The notes under the pieces were generated by a model, which saw nothing but the letters and a program-made list of their open reading frames with translations, was not told the origin of the DNA and ran no database searches. Shown here piece after piece: positions 1 through 9,197 of a stretch of 25,983 bases of DNA (position 1 is the stretch's first letter; every line of letters starts with the position of its first letter). The position numbers were made by a program, and so were the translations under genes. The stretch comes from Cochliopodium minus (lineage: Eukaryota > Discosea > Himatismenida > Cochliopodiidae), in assembly GCA_024220525.1 (NCBI GenBank), contig JAMYWO010000447.1:1-25983 (forward strand), in the 5' to 3' direction.

Positions 1-375
1 AATTAAAATATTGATATATTTTTTTATTTCTTATTTAAAAATAATTTTTTATTTTAAAAACATTTTTTGAATATTTTATTTAAAAATATTCTATTTATTT
101 TAAAAATACTATTATTAATTCTTTTCATTTTAAAATTTTTTATTTATTTTATTTTATTTTAAAATTTTTTATTTATTTTATTTGATATTATTTGATATTT
201 TTTCTTCGTCTTTATTATTCTTTTATTTTTTTATTTTTTATTTTTTTATTTTGATTTTAAATTTTTTCATTTTATTTTATGAATGATTTTAATATTTTTA
301 TTTATTTATTTCTTCATTTTTTTAATTTTTTTTATTTTTATTCTTTATTGATTCATATTTGATTTTTCTAAAAAG
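1..375 (+). other. T-rich intron sequence (3' part) of the calcineurin A gene
   Basis: This stretch is almost wholly A and T, dominated by runs of T broken by single A residues. It ends in AAAAAG at 370-375, directly before sequence coding for the calcineurin phosphatase core. I read it as the 3' part of an intron whose donor lies left of the window. No coding segment is visible in it. The missing N-terminal half of the phosphatase (the GDxHG, GDxVDRG and GNHE metal-binding motifs) should lie upstream. Confidence 0.7.
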
Positions 376-2963
376 GTATGGAATCACCTTTTATCTCTCT
401 GTCATGAAGTCCTTCGACTCTTTGCCTATTGCAGCAGTTATGGACGAAAAATTTTTTTGTGTTCATGGTGGTCTTTCTCCTCAACTAGGTACTCTCTTTT
501 CTCATCCAAAATACTTTACATTTTATTTTTCATATTTTTATTATTTTTTTATTTTAATTTTTTTTATTTTTTATTTTTTGTTTTACATTTCTCAATTTTA
601 TTTTTTATTTTTTATTTATATTTATTTTTATTTTATATTTTTTATTTTTTTTTTCTTTATTTTTTTATTTTTTATTTTTTATTTCTCAATTTTATTTTTT
701 ATTTTTTGTTTTACATTTCTTAATTTTTATTTTTTATTTTTTATTTATTTTTTGATTTTTAATTTTTAAATTTTTTCGTTCAAAATTTTTTCGTTCAAAA
801 TTTTTTATTTAAAATATTTTTTATTTTAAAATTTAAATATTTTTTATTTTAATTATTTTTTAAATTTAAAATTTTTTCATTTTATTTTCAAATTTTTTTA
901 AAATTTGTAAATAATAGAAACATTGGAAGATTTGAAGAAAATAGACAGAAAACAAGAAGTGCCAAGTAAGGGAATGTTCTGTGATTTGTTATGGGCGGAT
1001 CCAATGGAGAATTACGACGAGGTGGATGAAAACGCGAAAAGTTTTGAGGATTATTTCCGCCCCAACGACACCCGTGGTTGTTCTTATTCTTTTTCTTATG
1101 CTGCTGTTTGCAAGTTTTTGGATAATAACAATCTTCTTGCTATTTTTAGGTAAAAAAAAAAAATAAAAAATAAAAAATAAAAAATAAAAAATTTGAAATA
1201 AAAAATTTGAAATAAAAAATTTGAAATAAAAAACAAAAAATAAAAAATTTGAAATAAAAAATAAAAAATAAAAAATAAAAAATAAAAAAATTAATTTTAA
1301 AATATAAATGAAACATAAATAATAAATCTCAAATTTTGATTTAATAATTTTTCAAAAAATGATTCAATCAATAAAATAATTAAAAAAATGAATGAAACAA
1401 AAATTAATGAAATAAATGATAAATTAAAAATAAACATTGAAAAATTCAATTAAAAAAAAATAAAAAAAAATAAAAAAAATAATGAAATTAAATTAATCAG
1501 ATAATAAAACTAAAATAAATAAAAATAAAAATAAACATTTTAAAATTAAAAAATCATTGAAAATATAACTAAAATCATGATGAAAATAAAGTTTATTTTA
1601 TTTTTAAATTTCATTTTTTTTAAATAAATTTGTTAATTTTTTTTATAAATAAATTTCTAATTTTTTTTTTTTAGGGCACACGAAGTACAGTACCAGGGAT
1701 ACAGAATGTACAAGGAGAGGGATTGTGAAGACGGACAATTTCCCTCCATGATCACCATCTTCAGCGCTCCCAACTACTGTGATGATCACGGTAACAAAGC
1801 TGCTGTTTTGGAGTATGGTCTCAACGATCTTCTCAACATCAAACAATTCAAAGTATTAAAAAAAAAATTATTTTTTAATTTAATATTTTTTATTTTTTTT
1901 GTTTTTTAAATAATATTTTTTTTTATTTTTTATTTTTTATTTTTTATTTTTTTAAATTTTTAAATTTATTTTTACTTATTTATTATTTTATTTTTATTAT
2001 TTTTAAAGTTAATTTAATTTTTATTTTTTTATTTTAAACAATAATTTTATTTTTTTTAATATTTTTTAAATAATAATTTTTTTGATACTTTTAATTTAAT
2101 ATTTTTTATTTTTTTGTATTTAAATAATAACATTTTTTATTTTTTATTTTTTTATTTAATTTTAATTTTTTATCTTTATTTTTCATTTTATTAGGCAGTG
2201 GAGCATCCTTATTGGCTTCCTAACTTTTCTAATGTCTTTTCTTGGTCTCTTCCTTTTGTTCAAGAAAAAAGTAAAAAAATATTATTTGTAATAAAAAATC
2301 AAAAAAAAGAAAATTAAAAATTAATATTTAATTTTTAAATTTTTAAATTAATTTCACTGTTATTTATTTATTTAATTAAATTAATTTTTAATTATTTTAA
2401 TTATTTGTAATTATTTTTTTGAAGTTTGTGAAATTATTTTGACATTGTCACAGTTGGACTTAAAACAATTTGAAGAAGAAATGGAAAGCAAAATGAAAGA
2501 GGGTGAAAATGTTGACGAGATCAACTCTAGCAAAGATCTCATCATTAACAAAATCAACGCTCTCAGTAATAAAACCAAATAAAAAATAAAATTAAAGTTT
2601 AAAAAAAATATAAATATCAAAAAATAATATATTTATATCAAAAAATAAAATAAAAAATAAAAATAAAAAATTTAAAAATAAAAAATAAATATAAAAAATA
2701 ATGAATTAATAAAAAATAAATTTAAATAAAAAATAATGATTTTCATTTTTTTAAAAGGTAAGCTCGCCCATTTGTATACGACACTTCGTAAAGAAAGTGA
2801 AAATATGATCAAAATAAAGGCGTTGCAAGACAAGGAAGAGGTTCCTGAAGGTGTTGTCACTGAAGGGCCTATTGCCATCAAAGCCACTAAAGAGTTTTTC
2901 CAAGAGTCTATAAAAGCTCATTCCACCGATGAGAAAATGCCTGATCCTGAAAAAAAAAATTAA
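376..2963 (+). CDS. CNA: Calcineurin A (PP2B) catalytic subunit, 5'-truncated by the window edge
   Basis: Ca2+/calmodulin-dependent serine/threonine phosphatase, catalytic subunit. My exons are 376-488, 918-1149, 1675-1852, 2195-2270, 2425-2565 and 2758-2963 (TAA); all phases join. In order the protein shows [48 protein letters not shown] and NKAAVL of the phosphatase fold. [20 protein letters not shown] and the following helix match the calcineurin B-binding segment. [20 protein letters not shown] matches the calmodulin-binding region. [21 protein letters not shown] resembles the autoinhibitory helix. These tail segments separate PP2B from PP1 and PP2A, so the identification is firm. The N-terminal half is outside the window. 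Introns are 429, 525, 342, 154 and 192 nt and nearly pure A/T. The first visible residue is completed by a split codon, so its identity is unknown. Confidence 0.95.
1151..1290 (+). repeat. A-rich intron microsatellite, TAAAAAA-type with interspersed TTTGAAA units
   Basis: Within calcineurin intron 1150-1674, runs of about six A alternate with single T (unit near AAAAAAT). They are interrupted several times by TTTGAAATAAAAAA-like 14-mers. The array starts directly at the GT donor. The preceding intron of the same gene (489-917) is T-dominant instead, so the low-complexity strand changes between neighbouring introns. Confidence 0.85.
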
Positions 2964-3649
2964 TATAATATTTAAATAATAAAAATATAAATTAATAAAA
3001 ATTTTAAAAAATAAAAAAATTTCTTTGTTCTTTACTGTTTAAAATAGTTTTTTAATTCAGTTTAAAAGAGATTTCCAATTCTTATTTGGCAAATCTTTTG
3101 AAATGTTTTGTGGGAAAGTAAATTTGAAAAATCGAAAGAAATCTAGATTGCCTAATTACCTTCTTCAATTAACCAAATGGTTTTTAAACGGTTCCCTTTT
3201 CATTTGGGGAAAAAATTTTTTTAATTAGAATTAACCCAAAGAAAGGAAATTACAATTTTTTCCATCGGTTAAATTTATTTTTCAAAACTTTCCAATCACA
3301 AAAAATCAATCATCTTTTACTTTTAATAAAGGCTTGAGTGCAGATTAGAATTAATTTCCATTTTAATTTGCTGTGATTCTTCACATTTTTACAATTGTAA
3401 AAATACACAATCCATAAAGTCAATTTTGAAAGAAGCAATATTGGTATTTTTAAAATATTTTCAGCTTATAAAATTTATTTTCCTCAATAAGAATTTGATT
3501 CATTGAATTATGTTCTCAACTCTACATTTAAGAAATTATCTTTTTTGAGTTCAAAAATTCACTTTACAAAATATAAAATTTTATTATAAAAAAAGCTGTT
3601 ACTCACTGCCTAAAAAACATTATAGGTTTTAAAAAAAGGATATAGAAAG
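2964..3649. other. Intergenic region between calcineurin A and the Na+/H+ exchanger
   Basis: This holds no reading frame or RNA gene I can support. It is less homopolymeric than the introns, with more C and G than they have. It must contain the calcineurin 3' UTR, with A-rich AATAAA-like words just after the stop, and the exchanger's promoter and 5' UTR. No specific promoter element is recognised. Confidence 0.6.
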
Positions 3650-6600
3650 ATGAGGAATCATTATAAAATAGATCCTTCGAAAACAAAGAGGAATAGGGAG
3701 ATTTTATTTATTGCGTTGATTTTTATTTCCATATTTTTTATTGCAAGACTATATGTGGGGGAAGATAGATTGATAAATCCTTCAACAATGAGTGGAAACA
3801 CAAGAGAATTATTGAAAGAAAATTCACAAAATGCAGAAGCACAAGCATCATTTTCTTTATTATTGATCACTATCATGTTGGTTGCATGTTTTCTTATCGC
3901 TTATTTAATTAGACAAAGTGGATTCATATATTTGCATGAATCTAGTTCTACATTGATATTTGGTTGCTTATTGGGATTAATTATTAGATTCTTTACAACT
4001 GTAGATAAATTGAAATCACTCATCACTTTTGATCAAGAGACTTTTTTCATTTATTTGCTCCCACCTATCATCTTTGAATCTGGCTACAATATGCACAGAG
4101 TAAAATTATTTTTAAACTATCCTAACTATTTGAATTCTTGAATAATTGGGTGGATTAGAAAAAATTTTTGTTATAACTGATTATATTCTCAATAATTCTT
4201 ATAATTGATCTATAAATTAATGATTAATCTTTATTTGGATGAGTAAAGAAATATTACAGAAAAATATTATTTGATTGAATAATATTTCAATAATCAATTT
4301 TTTTATGATCTGAATACTGGATTATTAATTTATTTTTGTAACCATGTTTCTCTTGTCTAATCGGATTTATAAAAATGTAGAAAAGATTTTTTAAAAATTT
4401 CGGTTCAATTGCTGCATTAGCATTCGTCGGAACAACCATCAACGCATTTCTCTTTTCAGGATTGCTCTTTCTTTGCAGTAATGTTGGAATGTTCGGAAGT
4501 GTGAAATTCTCCTACTTGGAAACCCTCATTTTTGGATCTTTAATCTCTGCAACAGATCCAGTGACAGTATTGGCCATCTTCAAAGAATTGAGAGTAGATT
4601 TTGATTTGTATGCTAATGTATTTGGTGAATCTGTCTTTAATGATGCCATTGCCATCGTATTATATCGTACTGTTGCTACTTTTCTCACCCGTCAGATCAC
4701 TGTCTCTTCCCTCATTCTTGCTGTTGGTGAATTTTTGCTCATCTTTTTCGGTTCTTTTGGTGTTGGTACTATCATGGCTCTTATCATTGCCCTCGTAAAT
4801 TTTTTTTTTTCTTTCTTTCAATCCTATCCTCATCTATCCTCTATCTTATTATTTATCAATCTTTAATATTTGAAAGCTTTTTTATATCCAATATATTCTA
4901 CATAATCCATAATGGCTTTAGATTGAAAGAAAATTAAGTTAATTAAGATAAGTTATTGGGCATCCAAAGACCTCATATTCGATATACATTTAATAATCTG
5001 AAATCAAAAAAACATAAAATCATTAATTAACAATTAAACTTACAGTATCAAATGATAATTTACAATTTAAACAAAAAATTATTGGAAATTTTAATTCGTT
5101 TCATTTCAAAACGTTTCATATTTGCTTATGCCCAATAAAAACTATGAATATATTTTTAAAATCAAAAAAATATAGATGAATTATATATTTAATAAATTTT
5201 ATGTATAAAAATTTTTTTTTCAAAAATAACATATTTTCTAAAATTATTTTTAGTTATTGAAATACACTACCATCTACAAATACATCATTTTAGAAGGGGC
5301 ATTGGTGGTGCTGTTCGGATACATGTCCTACTTGTTGGCAGACGGGTTGGGATTGAGCGGGGTGGTCTCCATTTTGTTTTGCGGTATCGTCATGGCTCAT
5401 TACACTCAAAACAACATGTCCAAGCAAACCCAACATTACACCTCTGAAATGTTTGAAGTTTTTGCAATTCTCTCCGAGACTTTTATTTTCATTTATTTGG
5501 GTATTTTTTATTTTATTTTTTATTTTTTAATTCATATTTCAAATTTTCTTATTTTATTTTCTTACTTATTATCATTTGTATATTTCTTTGTTTTTTTATT
5601 TTATATTTTATTTTTTATTTTAACTTTATTCTTATTTTTTATCAAAATTTTTTAATTATTTTTTCTATTTTAATTTCATTTGTTGCCTAATTTTTTTCAT
5701 TTATTTTGAAATACTATTTTATCATTATTTTTTTTTAACATATTTTACATTTTTTTTCTTTTTATTTTTTTATATTCTTATTTTATAATTTTACTAAATT
5801 TTTATTTTTTATTTTTTTTTCTAAAATTTATTCTTTATTTTTTTAGGAATGGCAATTTTCTCATTTAATCACGAATACAACTTGTTGTTGATCGTAATGA
5901 GCATTTTGATTTGTTTGGTCGCCAGAGCTGCCCACGTCTTCCCTCTCAGTTGGATTGTCAACTGCGGAAGAAGAACCAACAAAATCCCCGCTACTCATCA
6001 ATTTATAGTTTGGTTTGCTGGTAAATTATTTATTTATATTTTTTTTTATTTATATTTTTTTGTTTTTTATTTTTTTATTTTTAATTTTTTATTTGTATTT
6101 TTTATTTTTTATTTTTTATTTTTTATTTTTTATTTTTTATTTTTTATTTTTTATTTTTTATTTTTTAATTTTTATTTTATTTTTTATTTGTACTTTTTTA
6201 TTCTCGATTGTGTTTAGGTTTGAGAGGAGCTTTGGCTTTTGCACTCTCCATCCATGTACCAACCCCTAACGGAGGAACCATTTTGACGACCACCCTCTTC
6301 ATCGCTCTTTTCACTGTCCTTTTCCTCGGTGGTTTCACCACAAAGTTGCTGTCTCTCTTAAAAATCAAAACAGGACTCGATCCATCTCTCGTAAAAAAAA
6401 AATTAATATTTCCATCATTTAAATTCAAATCTTTTTTTACAAATTTTTTTTATCTTGTAATTTTTTTTGCTTCTATTTTTTTCACATAATTAAATTTTTT
6501 ACATTTTTTTTATTTCAATTTTTTATTTTTCAATTGGATTATTTTTACATTATTTAATTTTTTACATTTTTTATTTTTCTTTTGTAGGCTGAAGTAGATG

Positions 6601-6869
6601 ATGATAAAGAAGAAAAAAACAACAGATTTTATCTTTTAGATAGATATTACTTGAAGCCTTTTTTCACTGTTGCTTATGAACCTAAAACTTTAAATGTCCC
6701 TCTTGAGTTGCAAGAAGATCATGGCGATTACCACAAAGTTCAAAGTGAAAACTTGTTGAGAAGAGATGATCATCTTTTGGAAACTTCTGAGGCCATTCAA
6801 ATGGAAGATTTCACTGATAACGAAAAAAATAGTACCATTAATTACGACGATGATGAGGAACATAGATAA
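3650..6869 (+). CDS. SLC9A: Na+(K+)/H+ exchanger, CPA1/SLC9 family, endosomal NHE6/7/9-like
   Basis: Electroneutral cation/proton antiporter of 579 residues, probably in endosomal or Golgi membranes, where it would alkalinise the lumen. Exons are 3650-4099, 4381-4794, 5254-5500, 5847-6020, 6218-6390 and 6588-6869; all phases join. Hydrophobic residues about 19-38 form a signal-anchor-like first helix, and many further membrane segments follow. Family motifs are FIYLLPPIIFESGYN, SATDPVTVLAIF (205-217), FGESVFNDAIAIVLY with the Asn237-Asp238 transport pair, LFCGIVMAHYT, VARAAHVFPLS and GLRGALAFAL (429-438). SATDPVTVLAIF followed by KELRVDFDLY fits the organellar NHE6/7/9 or plant NHX5/6 branch better than plasma-membrane NHE1 or NHE8. 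The C-terminal tail is short, acidic and hydrophilic (about 90 residues), with no long NHE1-like regulatory domain. The chosen start gives a complete N-terminus; clade assignment is an inference from motifs. Confidence 0.93.
6095..6172 (+). repeat. ATTTTTT heptamer array in an exchanger intron
   Basis: About ten tandem copies of the 7-mer ATTTTTT lie inside intron 6021-6217. Because the unit is not a multiple of three, the array reads as a period-seven hydrophobic peptide (Phe, Tyr, Leu, Ile) in all three sense frames, without stops. Confidence 0.9.
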
Positions 6870-6993
6870 AAAAAATCCCTTGTCATCCTCTCCCCTTTCT
6901 TTTTTTATTATTTTGTCTTTTATATTAAAAAAAAAAAAAAAAATTCTTTTTTCCTTTCAAAAGAAATGTTTTAAAATTTCAATTTAATTTTGA

Positions 6994-6999
6994 AATAAA
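6994..6999 (+). terminator. Candidate AATAAA polyadenylation signal, exchanger gene
   Basis: A canonical AATAAA hexamer 125 nt after the exchanger stop codon, followed by a T-rich stretch. In such AT-rich DNA the hexamer is common by chance, so this is only a candidate. Confidence 0.4.
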
Positions 7000-7214
7000 G
7001 TCTTTTTTATTAATAGTAAATTCTTTTGTTAATTTTGATCTGTTCTGCACAGAAATAGCTGAGGATAAGAATTTTCAAAGGTTTGGGAATTCGAAAAGAA
7101 AACTTTTTTAAGCAAACCAAAAAAGAAAAACAATTGCTTTTAAAAGAAAAAGGAAAATAAGAGTATCTATCTATCGAAAACAAACTTTCTTTCTTGTAAT
7201 CTTCATACATTCGT

Positions 7215-7220
7215 TTTATT
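7215..7220 (-). terminator. Candidate AATAAA polyadenylation signal, ankyrin-like gene
   Basis: An AATAAA on the - strand, 13 nt after the stop codon at 7236-7234. The PI4-kinase gene has the same spacing, which suggests very short 3' UTRs, although the hexamer is common here by chance. Confidence 0.4.
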
Positions 7221-7233
7221 GATTCATTTTTTG

Positions 7234-8016
7234 TTATTTGTATATATGAAGAAGCAGCACCATGAGTATAACCTTCTCTGGATCTGCTCCTAAAAAGAGT
7301 AATTGTAACACATTCCCAACTTTTTTACTTTGAATGGCTTCTACAAACGGACTTTCATCCCACTCTCCTACGGGTATTTCATATATTTTTGAATAATTTA
7401 CATTGGCGCCTTTAAATAATTGAATTAAAAAATAAATAATAAAAAAAAAATTATTTTGAATTATATTTGCCTTTCTTTAAAAAATATTCTAGTTCCCTCC
7501 GTTCTCTTGAGCAAGCTTGATAAAAGAGATCATTAATGGTCATGTTGTTATTTTTTTCAAAAAAATAAAATAAGAGTTCATAATGGTGGTAGTACATTAG
7601 ATAACCGTAAATATTTTCCCATTCTTTACAATCTCTGTAGCTACTTATCATTTCTTTGTCTCCTAATTTTAATGCAAATCGGAGTGTTCTTTCTCTTTGA
7701 TAAGTTTTGACAAAGAAATTTGCAAGCAAATTTAAAATCTTTTTGTTATTATTTTCCAATAAAACATCAACAGAATTATTTGAAATATTCAAATTTGGAT
7801 ATGTATTCAAAAGTAATTCAACAACTTCTTCTTTAAAATTATTGGATGCTAATATTATTCCCTTTAAGAATAAATATTGAATCATTTAAATATAAAAAAT
7901 TATTTGGACTGTACCATTTCAATATCTTTGCAAATGTATTCCTTTTGAAATGAAGAATTGAGTAATAAATTCAAATTTTGAATATCCCCTTTTTCACAAA
8001 GCTCCAAGAATTCCAT
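7234..8016 (-). CDS. Small ankyrin-repeat-like protein, 222 aa
   Basis: Unnamed protein with degenerate ankyrin-type helix pairs; probably a protein-interaction module with unknown partner. Exons on the - strand are 8016-7915, 7861-7471 and 7409-7234 (TAA), with introns of 53 and 61 nt. The start MEFLELCEKGDIQNLNLLLN has the helix-loop spacing of a capping ankyrin repeat. Later segments such as KEEVVELLLNTYPNLNIS and LRFALKLGDKEM look like worn repeats. The clearest ones come after the second splice: LEYFLKKGANVNYSKIY, then SPFVEAIQSKKVGNVLQLL and FLGADPE. That junction restores KKGANVN exactly but requires a GC donor at 7470-7469. Ending the gene in exon 2 instead would break a good repeat, so I prefer the three-exon model. 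The gene diverges from the next one. Confidence 0.72.
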
Positions 8017-8308
8017 TTTATTTTTTTATTTTTATTATTTTAAAATAATTTTAAATGATTTGTTGAATTTGATTAAATGAAGGGAAGAGATTAGTAGAAA
8101 TGATGGTTTTACTAAACCCTATTTCAAATCAGTTAATAGATAACTAGATTGTGTTCAACAAAAAATTTGAGAAAAACCTTTTTGTAAGGAATGTCTTCTA
8201 CCCTTTAGAGGCAAAACAAGAACAAATATTGCTTTATTAGATGAGTTGAGACATACTCTTTAAAGTTGTCAAAGCCAAAGTATTTTATTTTGATAAAAAA
8301 AAATTGTA
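8017..8308. promoter_or_regulatory. Divergent intergenic region, shared promoter zone
   Basis: These 292 bp separate the start codons of the ankyrin-like gene (-) and the 200-aa orphan gene (+), so both promoters and 5' UTRs must fit here. No coding frame is visible. It is less A/T-pure than the introns. No known element could be pinned down; the role is inferred from position. Confidence 0.5.
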
Positions 8309-9027
8309 ATGAGTGAAGAAGATGGCAAAATCCTTCAAACAAAATTAATTCTGAATGAAATTTTGAGCTCCAACAAGTAAATGTAGATATATTTTGAAAA
8401 GAATTTTAAAATATTTTCTTCTGAAACAAAGGAGCTATATATTGACACTGATTCTCGATAAATCTTTTCAAATGGAAAAAATAATCCAATTTATTACTTC
8501 AGATTTTAGGACCACAGTAAATATTCAAACATTTATGTTATTATATAAATAAAATTTAATTTTGCTTCCAATTATAGGTAAATATAAAATCAAGAATCCA
8601 AAGAATAGAAATACACAAATCTTATTTGAATCTCATTAATTACTTTAAACAATACAAAGATATACAAACTTTAAAAGAATATAAAAATGGATTAATTATT
8701 ATCACCCAAAACCAATTGATATTATCTTACGAGCCCAAATTAATTCAATTAGAAAAGTCCAAATTTAATTGTAATTTAAAAATAGATGAAGAAACGTTAA
8801 AGATACTCTCCAATGAATTAAAAAACAAAAAAATTAAATGGAGAACACATCTCCATCATTTTTGGCCCAACGGAATTAAACTTAACGAAACTGCTTTTCT
8901 CCTCCTTTTACTTTCCAAAACCCGATCTTCCCTCCCTGAATGTAGTTTCCTTGTCAAAGGTGTTTGCTTGAAAATAATTGGATTTGTTTGTGATAATGAC
9001 ATGGATGATCAAAAAGATAACTTTTGA
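8309..9027 (+). CDS. Unrecognised 200-aa protein
   Basis: I do not recognise this protein. Exons are 8309-8376, 8432-8516 and 8578-9027 (TGA), with introns of 55 and 61 nt; phases join and the frame stays open throughout. The start is MSEEDGKILQTKLILNEILS. The middle is rich in Lys, Ile, Leu and Asn (NLINYFKQYKDIQTLKEY, then GLIIITQNQLILSYEP). The last third has a Leu-rich hydrophobic segment (AFLLLLLSKTRSSLPE) and two Cys in CSFLVKGVCLK. No signal peptide or convincing membrane span is present. Sustained coding character across two splice junctions, and a richer codon mix than the flanks, support a real gene. It diverges from the ankyrin-like gene and converges on the sideroflexin gene. A fast-evolving or lineage-specific protein is likely. 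Confidence 0.7.
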
Positions 9028-9197
9028 ACAAAAAAATCCTTTACAAAAACACTGTTTTGAAGAAAGAAAAAAAAGTAATTTTTAAATCTTTTTTTTTAAA
9101 ATAATAAAAATAATTTAATGAAAAATTCTTTGTTTTTTGTTGTCTTTTGTTGTCTTTTGTATTGTTCTCCATGGCCAAAAGAGAGGTTGGGAGTTTA

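Larger units (their letters stand above)
6870..7233. other. Convergent 3' ends of the exchanger and the ankyrin-like gene
   Basis: This separates two genes that point toward each other. It includes a 17-nt-scale poly-A run near 6927-6943, an AATAAA for the + gene at 6994-6999, and an AATAAA on the - strand at 7220-7215. Short open frames here have no recognisable domain, and I treat them as UTR or spacer. Confidence 0.6.

Noticed and set aside
359-769. Long Phe/Tyr/Ile-rich open frames in T-rich DNA (also 5501-5655, 6015-6269 and 14437-14811) as membrane-protein genes
   Set aside because: They follow from T-run composition, overlap introns with clear donors and acceptors, and show no family similarity beyond the real exon at their start.
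7010-7210. An extra final exon of the ankyrin-like gene on the - strand
   Set aside because: No splice from the preceding exon enters this frame in phase, and the sequence lacks repeat character; the stop at 7236-7234 with a nearby AATAAA is simpler.
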